A DNA stretch of 64,000 nucleotides from Thalassospira xiamenensis M-5 = DSM 17429 (GTDB lineage Bacteria > Pseudomonadota > Alphaproteobacteria > Rhodospirillales > Thalassospiraceae): the NCBI RefSeq assembly GCF_000300235.2, contig NZ_CP004388.1, positions 415,501 through 479,500 of the forward strand, written 5' to 3'. How positions within the stretch are numbered: position 1 is the first letter of the stretch; each line of letters starts with the position of its first letter. Made by a program: the position numbers and the translations under genes. Positions 9,046 through 18,356 of the stretch are shown one piece after another. The notes under the pieces were generated by a model. It did not search any database, had not been told where the DNA came from, and saw only the letters and a list, made by a program, of their open reading frames with translations.

Positions 9046-10335
9046 CTATTTCCCCGGGGCATAATCATCGCCGCGCACCGTTTCCGGCCGTTCCGAAAGA
9101 TGCAGGCGGGTTTGCTGTAACGGGGTTTCGGCGATGATGTTGCCGCGCCGAATGACATAAAGCCGGTTGGCGCGAAGCCGGATGGCTTCGATCGTATCGC
9201 GGGCCTGTAACACGACGAAATCGGCATTGTTGCCAACCGCAATCCCGTATCCTTCAAGCCCCATGATTTTTGCCGGTTCGGTTGTCACCGCGTCAAAACA
9301 GGCCCGGATATCGTCGCGTGACGTCATCTGTGCGACATGAAGCCCCATCGATGCGACTTCAAGCATATCGCCCGATCCCATCGAATACCACGGGTCCATC
9401 ACGCAATCATGACCAAACGCCACGGTCAGCCCCGCCTTGCGCAATTCCGGCACGCGCGTCATGCCGCGACGCTTGGGATAGGTATCGTGACGACCCTGAA
9501 GGGTGATATTGATCAATGGGTTGGCAATCGCGCTGAGCTCGGCCTCGGTCATCAGGGCGATCAGCTTCGATACGTAATAATTATCCATCGAATGCATCGA
9601 TGTCAGATGCGATCCGGCCACCTGTCCCTGAAGGCCAAGGCGCTGCGTTTCATAAGCCAGCATTTCGATATGACGCGATAGCGGATCATCGGTTTCATCG
9701 CAATGCATATCAACCCGAAGGCCGCGTTTGGCCGCCATTTCGCAAAGTTCGGTAATGCTTTGCGCGCCGTCTGCCATGGTGCGTTCGAAATGCGGGATGC
9801 CGCCGACAACATCGACGCCTTTATCAAGTGCGCGAATGACATTCTGCTTTGCCGTCGGGCTGCGCAGATAGCCATCCTGGGGAAACGCCACCAGTTGCAG
9901 GTCGATATAGGGTGCGATCTGTTTTTTGACCTCAAGCAACGCATCGACCGCAAGCAGACGGTCATCGCAGACATCAACATGCGTTCGGATGGCAAGCAGG
10001 CCCTTCGATACGGCCAGGTCGCAGTAACGAAGTGCGCGTTCAATCACCGCCTCGATGGTCAAAATCGGCTTAAGTTCGCCCCAAAGCGCGATGCCTTCCA
10101 GCAACGTACCCGACTCATTCATCCTTGGCAGGCCCAGCGACAGGGTGGCATCCATGTGGAAATGGCTATCGACGAAGGGCGGGCTGACCAGCATCCCGTC
10201 GCAATCGATTTCCTCGGCCGCCAGGATCGGCAATTTCGGCCCGATTTCGATGATCTTGCCATTCTTGCAGGCGATATCAACACCGGTGCGGCCATCAGGC
10301 AGATTCGCGTTTTTAAGGATCAGATCGGCTTGCAT
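9046..10335 (-). CDS. codA: Cytosine deaminase
   Basis: Amidohydrolase converting cytosine to uracil and ammonia. The metal-binding HxH is seen as DSHFHMD near residue 57. HCDETDDPLSRHIE and AFGHDCVMDPWYSMG correspond closely to the metal, catalytic and substrate segments of E. coli CodA. At 429 residues the length fits. It is the last gene of an operon that begins with a BMP binding protein and ABC transporter, which argues for uptake followed by deamination of a nucleobase. The ATG is preceded by GAAGGA. Related creatinine or isoguanine deaminases are possible, but the motif set favours cytosine. Confidence 0.85.
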   Translation of the reverse strand: MQADLILKNANLPDGRTGVDIACKNGKIIEIGPKLPILAAEEIDCDGMLVSPPFVDSHFHMDATLSLGLPRMNESGTLLEGIALWGELKPILTIEAVIERALRYCDLAVSKGLLAIRTHVDVCDDRLLAVDALLEVKKQIAPYIDLQLVAFPQDGYLRSPTAKQNVIRALDKGVDVVGGIPHFERTMADGAQSITELCEMAAKRGLRVDMHCDETDDPLSRHIEMLAYETQRLGLQGQVAGSHLTSMHSMDNYYVSKLIALMTEAELSAIANPLINITLQGRHDTYPKRRGMTRVPELRKAGLTVAFGHDCVMDPWYSMGSGDMLEVASMGLHVAQMTSRDDIRACFDAVTTEPAKIMGLEGYGIAVGNNADFVVLQARDTIEAIRLRANRLYVIRRGNIIAETPLQQTRLHLSERPETVRGDDYAPGK

Positions 10336-10395
10336 GGCGGCGTCCTTCGGTAATGGGATATTTTAATCATCAGGCTATTTGTTTCGGGTCGAAAA

Positions 10396-11337
10396 TCAAC
10401 GCTGTCCCTTGAACCACGGCACCAGCAATGCCTTGGGATAATCGGCCTTGCGCGCCACAATGATCAGGGCGGCAATCGATAGCAGATAGGGCATCATCAG
10501 GAAAACCTGCGATGGCAGAAACGCGCCAACTTCGGTTTGCAGGCGGACCTGAAACGCATCAAACGCACCAAAAAGCAACGCGCCCAGCAATGCCTTGCCC
10601 GGTCGCCAGCTTGCAAACACCGTAAGCGCAATGCAAACCCAGCCACGGCCATTGATCATGCCAAAGAAAAACGCATCAAACGCCGACATGGTCAGAAACG
10701 CGCCGCCCAGCGCCATCAGACTCGATCCGGCAACCACGGCCCCGATGCGCAGCGCATAAACCGATAACCCTTGCGCCTCGACCGAGGACGGATTATCGCC
10801 AACCGCCCGGATCGCAAGGCCAAGCGGGGTGCGATACAAGACCCAGCCGGTGACAAACACCATGACAAGGGCCAGCATTGTAAGAGCCGTTTGCGAAAAC
10901 AGCGCCGGGCCGATAAACGGCAAATCCGACAGGATCGGAATATCAAGCGGCTGGAACGGAATGATCCGCGGCGGCGACGACACATCGGGCAATGCTGTGC
11001 GATAGGTGAAATATGACAGGCTGGTCGCCAGCAACGTCACCCCGATCCCCGACACATGCTGCGACAGACCAAGCGGTACGGTCAGGATTGCGTGGATCAG
11101 GCCGAAAAACCCACCGGCCAGGGCGGCAACCAGAACGCCGCCCCACAATCCGGTACCCAGCCAGACCGCCATCCATCCGGCCATCGCCCCGGCTGTAAAA
11201 ATCCCCTCAATGCCAAGGTTAAGAACTCCGGCGCGCTCACAAATCAGCGCGCCCAGCACCCCGAAAATCAGCGGGGTGGCAATACGAAGCGCTGCGGCCC
11301 AGAAATTTGCGGTCAAAAGGATGTCGATGATTTCCAT
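10396..11337 (-). CDS. ABC transporter permease (BMP/nucleoside type), second subunit
   Basis: A 313-residue multi-spanning membrane protein of the branched-chain/ribose permease superfamily. Early residues contain IATPLIFGVLGALICERAGVLNLGIEGI, of which the ERAGVLNLGIEG core is the hallmark of the YufQ-like second permease in BMP-dependent nucleoside transporters. Start at 11337 is chosen because GGGGAAAG lies just upstream; the open frame runs further back into the preceding permease. Only 11 bases separate it from that gene. It is followed by codA after 60 bases. Confidence 0.88.
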   Translation of the reverse strand: MEIIDILLTANFWAAALRIATPLIFGVLGALICERAGVLNLGIEGIFTAGAMAGWMAVWLGTGLWGGVLVAALAGGFFGLIHAILTVPLGLSQHVSGIGVTLLATSLSYFTYRTALPDVSSPPRIIPFQPLDIPILSDLPFIGPALFSQTALTMLALVMVFVTGWVLYRTPLGLAIRAVGDNPSSVEAQGLSVYALRIGAVVAGSSLMALGGAFLTMSAFDAFFFGMINGRGWVCIALTVFASWRPGKALLGALLFGAFDAFQVRLQTEVGAFLPSQVFLMMPYLLSIAALIIVARKADYPKALLVPWFKGQR

Positions 11338-11348
11338 TTTCTTTCCCC

Positions 11349-12419
11349 TTAACCTGCTGATTTCTGGCGTTCGAAATGGACCTTGAACCGGGTCAGAAAT
11401 CCGCCAATCAGAACGCATAACAACGACATCGCGACAATCAGATCGGCCAGATAACTTGAAACGCCGATTGCGCGGCTCATGGAATCAGCACCGACAAAAA
11501 CCGATGCCACAAACACGGCGGATATGATCACGCCAACCGGTGAAAGGCGGGCCAGCATTGCAACGACAATCCCGGCATAACCGTACCCCGGCGATAGATC
11601 GGTCGCGAGGTAACCCCGCGTTCCCGCGACTTCGGATACACCGGCAAGCCCGGCCAAACCGCCCGACAGCATCGCGACCAGTACCATGGTTTTGGTTACC
11701 GAAATTCCGGAAAATCTGGCTGCGGCGGCATTTTCACCGACCGCACGAATTTCAAATCCCCAGACGGTGCGTTTAACGAAAATCGCCAGCGCCACGGCGC
11801 AGATCAGCGCGATCACCAGCCCCAGATGCACCCGCATCCGTTCGATCAGCGGCGGCAAAACAGCATTATCGATTACCGGTTCGGACTGTGGCCAGCCCAT
11901 CGACATTGGGTCTTTTAGCGCACCTTCCAGCATCATCTGCACAAACAGAATGACGATGAAGTTCAGAAGCAGAGTGGTGACAACCTCGTCCACCCCTAAC
12001 CGCGTTTTCAAAAGCGTCGGCCCGATCAGCATCACCGCCCCGACGAGCGCCCCGGCAATCAGCACCACCGGGATCATGATATAGCTTGGCCCGTCAATCA
12101 CGCCCGATCCGATGGCAACGGCGGCCATGGCCCCCATATAAAGCTGCCCCTCCGCCCCGATATTCCAAAGTTTGGCCCGAAATGCGATGGCGGCCGCCAA
12201 TCCGGTCAGGATCAGCGGGGTGGCACGCGTCAGCATTTCCGAAATCGAAAACATCGATCCAAACGCGCCGCTTATCATCAGGCCATAGGCGTTTATGATC
12301 GGTGCTCCGGCAAGGGCAAGCGGGATCGCTGCCAGAAGAATGGCGATAGTTGCCGCCATGACGGGGACGCCATAAACCATGATTACGGATGGATTGGTGC
12401 GGGGTTCAAACCGGATCAC
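11349..12419 (-). CDS. ABC transporter permease (BMP/nucleoside type), first subunit
   Basis: A 356-residue inner-membrane permease of the YufP-like type, with about ten hydrophobic stretches and the characteristic KLWNIGAEGQLYMGA segment near residue 83 and VGENAAAARFSGI near residue 230 (the coupling helix that contacts the ATPase). It begins with GTG inside the last codons of the ATPase gene (14-base overlap), so the two are translationally coupled. It works with the neighbouring permease as a heterodimer. Confidence 0.88.
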   Translation of the reverse strand: MIRFEPRTNPSVIMVYGVPVMAATIAILLAAIPLALAGAPIINAYGLMISGAFGSMFSISEMLTRATPLILTGLAAAIAFRAKLWNIGAEGQLYMGAMAAVAIGSGVIDGPSYIMIPVVLIAGALVGAVMLIGPTLLKTRLGVDEVVTTLLLNFIVILFVQMMLEGALKDPMSMGWPQSEPVIDNAVLPPLIERMRVHLGLVIALICAVALAIFVKRTVWGFEIRAVGENAAAARFSGISVTKTMVLVAMLSGGLAGLAGVSEVAGTRGYLATDLSPGYGYAGIVVAMLARLSPVGVIISAVFVASVFVGADSMSRAIGVSSYLADLIVAMSLLCVLIGGFLTRFKVHFERQKSAG

Positions 12420-14064
12420 GCCGGGTCTCCTGATCTTGGGGCATTTTCATCGGTTTTTGCGCTGGCCTTTGTGCTGGGCTCAAATTTACCGGACCCGAAA
12501 TCGGCATCGCTTTTTTCTGTCCGACCATCATCAGGCCAAGCTCTGATCGGTCAATATCGTTTGCCGCAATCGCGGCCGATACATGACCGGCATGGATCAC
12601 CGCAATCTGATCGGACAGGGTCAGCAATTCATCGAGATCCTCGGATATCAGAACCACCGCCGCCCCGCCTTCGCGCGCCTCAAGAAGCCGTCTATGGACT
12701 TCTGATTGCGCACCCACGTCAAGCCCGCGAGATGGTTGGTTGGCAAGGATCAGTTTTGGTGATTTTTCAAGAACACGCGCAAGGATAAGTTTTTGAATAT
12801 TCCCGCCAGATAGCAGACGTGCGGGAGCATCCGGACCGGGGCAGCGCACATCGTAATCGGCGATTGCATGTTCGGCGCGTTTTCGGATTGCCTCGAAATC
12901 AAGGAAGCCGAATTTCTGATAATCACGGGATCGGACATCTTCGATGGCGATGTTTTCCGCCACCGTCATCGACCCCACCATACCATCATGATGGCGGTCT
13001 TCGGGGATACGCGCGATGCCGTTCTGGGCGAACTTGTGAGCATTGAATTTGGTAACTTTTTCACCAAAAATCTCGACCGAGCCACCATCGGGCCTATCCA
13101 GCCCGGCAATCAGTTGCGCCAACGCCGCCTGCCCGTTACCCGATACCCCGGCAATGCCAAGAATTTCGCCTTCTCGCGCCAGAAGGTTCACCCCATGCAG
13201 GGAGCGTCTGGCATCGCCACGATCAATCGTGACATCCCTAAGCTCGATGACCGGCTTGCCCGGTGCACGTTCGCTTCGGCGGCTTAAGGGAACATCGCGG
13301 CCAACCATCAGTTCGGCAATCGAACGTCTGTCGGCCTGATCGGTTGCCATTTCGCCGACTTTTTTGCCGCCGCGCAGCACCGCGATGCGATGGGAAACTG
13401 CCAGAACCTCGGCCAGTTTATGGGCAATGATAATGACCGAAAGCCCGGTCGTGGCAAGCTTGCGAAGGATCGTGAAAAGGCTGTCTGCCTCCTGCGGCGT
13501 CAGAACCGCAGTTGGTTCATCCAGCACCAGCAAACGGGCATCGCGATAAAGAGCCTTGAGGATTTCAACGCGCTGCTTTTCGCCGACGGTCAGTTTATGA
13601 ACCGGCTGATCCAGATCGACATTCAGACCCGATCCCGCCATCAGTTTCGCCAGTTTGGCGCGTGCCTTGGTCCGGTCGCGGCGTAGGCGAAAAATCGGTT
13701 CTGTGCCAAGGACGATATTATCAAGGCCGCTTAGATTTTCGGCCAGTGTGAAATGCTGATGAACCATGCCGATCCCGGCATCAAGAGCCGCCTGCGGTGC
13801 GCCGGGTTCAAGCGGGGCAAGGATACCATCCGCACCCGCGACCATCACGGTCCCCGTATCCGCAACATAATGACCAAACAGAATGTTCATCAGGGTGGTT
13901 TTGCCCGCACCGTTTTCGCCAAGAAGTGCAACGATTTCGCCCTTGTGCACATCAAGGTCGATGGCGTCATTGGCGATCAGCGGGCCGAATTTCTTGGTGA
14001 TTGCAGCCAGTTGCAGCAGCAATTGTGGGGACGTTTCCAAAGATGGGGTGGCAGCAGATGACAT
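12406..14064 (-). CDS. Nucleoside/purine ABC transporter ATP-binding protein (double domain)
   Basis: A 552-residue ATPase with two ABC modules in one chain, as in ribose and BMP-type nucleoside importers. Module 1 has Walker A GENGAGKT (49-56), signature LTVGEKQR and Walker B LLVLDEPTAVL. Module 2 has a degenerate Walker A (GVSGNGQA), signature LSGGNIQK and a weak Walker B (LILANQPSRGLD), so only one site is likely fully active, as is usual here. It sits between the binding protein and the permeases and overlaps the first permease by 14 bases. A strong terminator in the gap upstream should keep its expression below that of the binding protein. Confidence 0.9.
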   Translation of the reverse strand: MSSAATPSLETSPQLLLQLAAITKKFGPLIANDAIDLDVHKGEIVALLGENGAGKTTLMNILFGHYVADTGTVMVAGADGILAPLEPGAPQAALDAGIGMVHQHFTLAENLSGLDNIVLGTEPIFRLRRDRTKARAKLAKLMAGSGLNVDLDQPVHKLTVGEKQRVEILKALYRDARLLVLDEPTAVLTPQEADSLFTILRKLATTGLSVIIIAHKLAEVLAVSHRIAVLRGGKKVGEMATDQADRRSIAELMVGRDVPLSRRSERAPGKPVIELRDVTIDRGDARRSLHGVNLLAREGEILGIAGVSGNGQAALAQLIAGLDRPDGGSVEIFGEKVTKFNAHKFAQNGIARIPEDRHHDGMVGSMTVAENIAIEDVRSRDYQKFGFLDFEAIRKRAEHAIADYDVRCPGPDAPARLLSGGNIQKLILARVLEKSPKLILANQPSRGLDVGAQSEVHRRLLEAREGGAAVVLISEDLDELLTLSDQIAVIHAGHVSAAIAANDIDRSELGLMMVGQKKAMPISGPVNLSPAQRPAQKPMKMPQDQETRRDPV

Positions 14065-14140
14065 CCGGCTGATCCGTTAATTTTTATGTGTCACGCCTTG
14101 GGCCATATTGGCGTATCGAGTGCATGTCGGGATCGCCCCG

Positions 14141-14179
14141 AAAAACGAAAGGCAGTCCGATGTTTAAACCGGACTGCCT
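14141..14179 (-). terminator. Intra-operon terminator behind the binding-protein gene
   Basis: A perfect ten-base stem (14150-14159 with 14170-14179) with a ten-base loop is followed on the minus strand by TTTCGTTTTTC. It lies 18 bases after the stop of the BMP protein gene and before the ATPase gene, so it probably acts as a partial terminator that sets the excess of binding protein over transporter. Confidence 0.85.
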
Positions 14180-14196
14180 GCAAAGTGGAAGAAATC

Positions 14197-15204
14197 TTAC
14201 ATGGAAGATTTCGGTTCTTCGTCATTCACCTTGACGGTAAAGCTGCCATCCAGAATTTCTGCCTGTTTGGCGTCAACTTCGGCAACAGCACCTTCGGGCA
14301 GAAGGGCGCTATCAAGAACGACGGTGCCGCCGCCCGGTTTCATGTAGCTGAGTTTGCCGTAATCTTCGGCCTTGAATTCACCAGCTTTGACCGCTGCAAT
14401 CGCATGATCCACCGTCGGCTCCATGTGCCAAAGGGCCGAACCCAGAATGGTGCCCGGATAGTCTGCCGCGGTATCGATCACGTTGCCAACAGCCAGAACG
14501 CCGCGTTCCTTCGCGGCATCCGAAACGCCAAAGCGTTCGGCATACATGACATCCGCACCCTTATCGATCATCGCAAAGGCGGCTTCTTTGGCTTTGGGCG
14601 GATCGTACCAGCTGTTGATGAAGGTCACGGTAAATTCGACATCCGGATTGACCGATTTGGCACCTTCCATGAAGGCATTCATCAGGCGGTTGACTTCCGG
14701 AATGGCAAAACCGCCAACCATGCCGATTTTGTTCGATTTGGTCGCCTTGCCGGCTGCCATGCCAACAAGATAGCTTGGTTCATGGATATAGTTGTCAAAG
14801 ACCGAGAAATTGTCGCCTTCGGGGCCGAAGCTTGAGCCCATCAGAAACGCGGTTTCGGGATAATCGGCGGCAACCTTGCGGGCCGCGCGTTCAACACCGA
14901 AAACTTCGCCCAGAATAAGGGCCGAGCCATTTTCGGCATATTCACGCATCACGCGTTCATAGTCGGTATTGGCGACGTTTTCGGAAAATTCATAGGTGAT
15001 GTCGCCGCGTTCCTGAGCGGCATTCAGCGCCTTGTGGATACGCGAAACCCACTGCTGTTCGACCGGAACGGTGTAAATCGCCGAAACCTTGATCGGGTCG
15101 GCTGCCATTGCCGGTACGCCAAGGCCAAAAGATACCACCGCGGCTGCTGCGGCCATGGCCGATAGCATTGCGCGACGGGAAAGACGGAAAGTGTCAGACT
15201 TCAT
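14197..15204 (-). CDS. BMP family ABC transporter substrate-binding protein
   Basis: A periplasmic binding protein for nucleosides or nucleobases. Residues 1-33 form a signal peptide with SRRAMLS before the hydrophobic core, which could be read as a Tat-type twin arginine, and an AMA cleavage site before ADPIKV. The mature part has the BMP-family features GEVFGVERAARKVAADYP, FSVFDNYIHEPSYLVG and GMVGG. No lipobox cysteine is visible, unlike the Treponema lipoprotein that named the family. ATG at 15204 has AGGGGGAC upstream. It heads the operon with the ABC transporter and codA, supporting a pyrimidine or purine base as ligand. Confidence 0.88.
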   Translation of the reverse strand: MKSDTFRLSRRAMLSAMAAAAAVVSFGLGVPAMAADPIKVSAIYTVPVEQQWVSRIHKALNAAQERGDITYEFSENVANTDYERVMREYAENGSALILGEVFGVERAARKVAADYPETAFLMGSSFGPEGDNFSVFDNYIHEPSYLVGMAAGKATKSNKIGMVGGFAIPEVNRLMNAFMEGAKSVNPDVEFTVTFINSWYDPPKAKEAAFAMIDKGADVMYAERFGVSDAAKERGVLAVGNVIDTAADYPGTILGSALWHMEPTVDHAIAAVKAGEFKAEDYGKLSYMKPGGGTVVLDSALLPEGAVAEVDAKQAEILDGSFTVKVNDEEPKSSM

Positions 15205-15268
15205 GATGTCCCCCTGCAGGTTATTGCCAATCTTGAAAATTCTATTTTTCTGCGTATTTGATATGCAG

Positions 15269-15296
15269 ATTGTATACATGATCATAAGAAGGGCAA
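15269..15296 (-). promoter_or_regulatory. Candidate sigma70 promoter for the bmp-ABC-codA operon
   Basis: Read on the minus strand, TTGCCC (15296-15291) is followed after 16 bases by TACAAT (15274-15269), 65 bases before the BMP start codon. The -10 matches five of six consensus bases. Confidence 0.5.
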
Positions 15297-15304
15297 ATGC
15301 AGAG

Positions 15305-15320
15305 TTGTCCAAACGGTCAA
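15305..15320. promoter_or_regulatory. RutR-like operator upstream of the codA operon
   Basis: TTGTCCAAACGGTCAA matches the recalled RutR consensus TTGACCANNTGGTCAA at 12 of 14 defined positions. RutR is a uracil-responsive TetR-family regulator of pyrimidine genes, which fits a cytosine deaminase operon. It lies just upstream of the candidate -35 box. A similar sequence occurs at 15551 near ccrM, so another regulator is possible. Confidence 0.5.
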
Positions 15321-15544
15321 ATTACCGTTTTCGGCTAAATTGCTGTAACGCAATTCACATCAGGATGTATTGAACTACGTGAATATACGGATGCGCGCGT
15401 TAGCTATCTGCGAATTCACATTTGAATTCTTGCCGCACATACCCGGTCAGACCAGAACGAAGTCAAGGAGTCCGATGAAGATATGCGGGGTTTTTGACCG
15501 CTACTGTCCGGGATGAAAATCTTCCTGTTTTTGGGCCGAACCGG

Positions 15545-15610
15545 TTAAGATTGTCTAAACGGCTGAAATTACTTTGAAACTGTGGCGACTCCTTGGAAAT
15601 TTTCGGAGTC
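15545..15610 (+). promoter_or_regulatory. ccrM control region: CtrA-like half-sites and paired GANTC
   Basis: TTAA-N7-TAAA at 15545-15559 resembles the CtrA box TTAA-N7-TTAA with one mismatch. GACTC (15587-15591) and GAGTC (15606-15610) are GANTC sites, the methylation target of CcrM, arranged as an inverted repeat GACTCC...GGAGTC, 58 bases before the ccrM ATG. A third site is at 15468-15472. GANTC sites controlling ccrM are known in Caulobacter, so methylation feedback is plausible. The rest of the 464-base gap (15205-15668) holds the codA operon promoter and no gene I can support. Confidence 0.55.
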
Positions 15611-15629
15611 TATTAACTTTTTGCGGTGA

Positions 15630-16769
<1,140 letters not shown>

Positions 16770-16806
16770 TTTCGTGCGGTGCAGCACGCTTAAAATGATC
16801 TGATCT

Positions 16807-16844
16807 GGAAGGCCGGGATGGTTGTGAAACCTTCCGGCCTTTTG
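16807..16844 (+). terminator. Terminator downstream of ccrM
   Basis: Stem AAGGCCGG (16809-16816) with CCGGCCTT (16834-16841), 17-base loop, then TTTT. It lies 40 bases after the ccrM stop. Confidence 0.75.
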
Positions 16845-16911
16845 CATTCGGGCGCAATTCTTGCTATATCTTGAATCTTGGAATTATCCGTAAGGATAGA
16901 TGGAGAGCCCC

Positions 16912-17121
16912 ATGCAGGTTGGCGCAACAGGTAGTGCCGCTTACGCACCGAACCCGGTCCAGATCCAGCAGGCAGCTGCACCGATCGCCGAAACCGGTGG
17001 TAACGATCTTCAGTCACCGTCGGCCCAGCGGGTCGATCAGGTGGCAGAAGCCGACACGTCACAACAATCGGCCCCGCCGAGCAGCACGGGCCGTGGGCAG
17101 GTTATTGATATATACGCCTGA
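16912..17121 (+). CDS. Small Gln/Ala-rich protein with DIYA carboxyl end
   Basis: A 69-residue protein of low complexity (rich in Ala, Gln, Pro, Ser) with no signal peptide or membrane segment. The gene is supported by GGAGAG five bases before the ATG, a strong terminator directly behind it, and its isolated position between ccrM and mutY. An alternative ATG four codons upstream (16900) also has a ribosome site. The protein ends GRGQVIDIYA, which strongly resembles the end of the otherwise unrelated small protein at 38985 (NRGSLVDFYV). I do not recognise a family. It looks disordered except for this tail. Confidence 0.6.
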   Translation: MQVGATGSAAYAPNPVQIQQAAAPIAETGGNDLQSPSAQRVDQVAEADTSQQSAPPSSTGRGQVIDIYA

Positions 17122-17141
17122 CCACCTTATTAACGATTTAA

Positions 17142-17178
17142 AAGGCCCGCGCCGGAATGGCAACGGGCCTTCTTTTTG
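17142..17178 (+). terminator. Terminator behind the small DIYA protein gene
   Basis: Stem AAGGCCCG (17142-17149) with CGGGCCTT (17164-17171), 14-base loop, then CTTTTTG. It also lies just past the end of the convergent mutY gene. Confidence 0.85.
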
Positions 17179-17205
17179 TGTTTTGAACGGTCGGTTGACG
17201 CCGAC

Positions 17206-18276
17206 CTAGCGGTATTTCAGCGCGTGACGCACGATTTTTTTCATCACCGTCGGCAGAGCGAATTCAGATAACCCGTCAATCGTTGTCCAGCTGCCATCAA
17301 GTTTTGCCGCGTCGCTTTCAGCTATATTGGCGGCAAGGACCGTCACATCGAGATGGAAATGGGTGAAAGTGTGCCCGACAGTACCATCTAGTTCCGTCCA
17401 ACTTGCCTTGATCGGGGCTTCGGACAACATCACATCGTCCGGGGCCTCAATCGCGCGCCAGTCACTGCCCGGCACTTCGTAAAGTCCACCCAGCAGACCC
17501 TTTTCCGGGCGGCGCCGGACCAGAATTTTACCGTCTTCGCGCCGTATCCAGAAGGCATAGCCAACCCGGGTTGGTTTGGCGGGTTTCTTACGTTTTTTGG
17601 GTAGTTCCGGGGCAATGCCCGATTTGCGGCCTTCGCAGGAAGCCTGCCACGGGCAAATGCCACATGCCGGATTGCGTGGCGTGCAGATCGTTGCGCCCAA
17701 ATCCATCAGCGCCTGCGCATAGTCGCCCGGCCGGTCGGACGGGGTCAGGGCCGCCGACTTTTCCTTGATTTCGGGTTTGACGTCGGGCAGTGGGGTTTCA
17801 AGCGCAAAAAGACGGGATATGACCCGTTCGATATTGCCATCGACCGGGCTTGAATGACGGTTAAAGGCGATGGCTGCAACGGCGGCGGCGGTATAGGGAC
17901 CGATGCCGGGCAGCTTCAGAAGGCCTTCTTCGGTATCGGGGAACCGGCCGCCATATTCATCGGCAACAACCTTGGCGCATTTGTGCAGGTTGCGTGCGCG
18001 TGCATAATATCCCAGACCTTGCCAGGCATGCAGAACTTCATCGAGATCGGCATTGGCAAGATCGTTGACAGTCGGCCAGCGTTGCAGGAATGCCGCGAAA
18101 TAGGGACCGACCGTAATCACGGTGGTCTGTTGCAGCATGATTTCGCTAAGCCAGACGCGGTAAGGGTCCTGCGCGTCGCCCGGTTCGGCACGCCATGGAA
18201 GGGTGCGATGATGACGGTCATACCAGTCCAGCATGGTCCGACCGAGGTGATGGATTTCGTCGTTGGTGAAATGCAC
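17206..18276 (-). CDS. mutY: A/G-specific adenine DNA glycosylase
   Basis: Removes adenine mispaired with 8-oxoguanine. Visible are the catalytic-helix region SEIMLQQTTV, the helix-hairpin-helix KLPGIGPYTAAAV with the following catalytic aspartate in PVDGNIERV, and a C-x6-C-x2-C-x5-C iron-sulfur loop (CTPRNPACGICPWQASC). The C-terminal 120 residues form the Nudix-like 8-oxoG reader domain, with HTFTHFHL. The 356-residue length is normal. It is divergent from dciA, a common arrangement in alphaproteobacteria. One GATTC (GANTC) site at 18330-18334 lies in the shared 80-base promoter gap. Confidence 0.95.
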   Translation of the reverse strand: MHFTNDEIHHLGRTMLDWYDRHHRTLPWRAEPGDAQDPYRVWLSEIMLQQTTVITVGPYFAAFLQRWPTVNDLANADLDEVLHAWQGLGYYARARNLHKCAKVVADEYGGRFPDTEEGLLKLPGIGPYTAAAVAAIAFNRHSSPVDGNIERVISRLFALETPLPDVKPEIKEKSAALTPSDRPGDYAQALMDLGATICTPRNPACGICPWQASCEGRKSGIAPELPKKRKKPAKPTRVGYAFWIRREDGKILVRRRPEKGLLGGLYEVPGSDWRAIEAPDDVMLSEAPIKASWTELDGTVGHTFTHFHLDVTVLAANIAESDAAKLDGSWTTIDGLSEFALPTVMKKIVRHALKYR

Positions 18277-18356
18277 GGCGTTCCCGTGTTATGTTGCGGG
18301 GATGAAAACGGGTAATTACGTTTAGGTCAGATTCAGACCCTACGAAAGAAGCGGGC

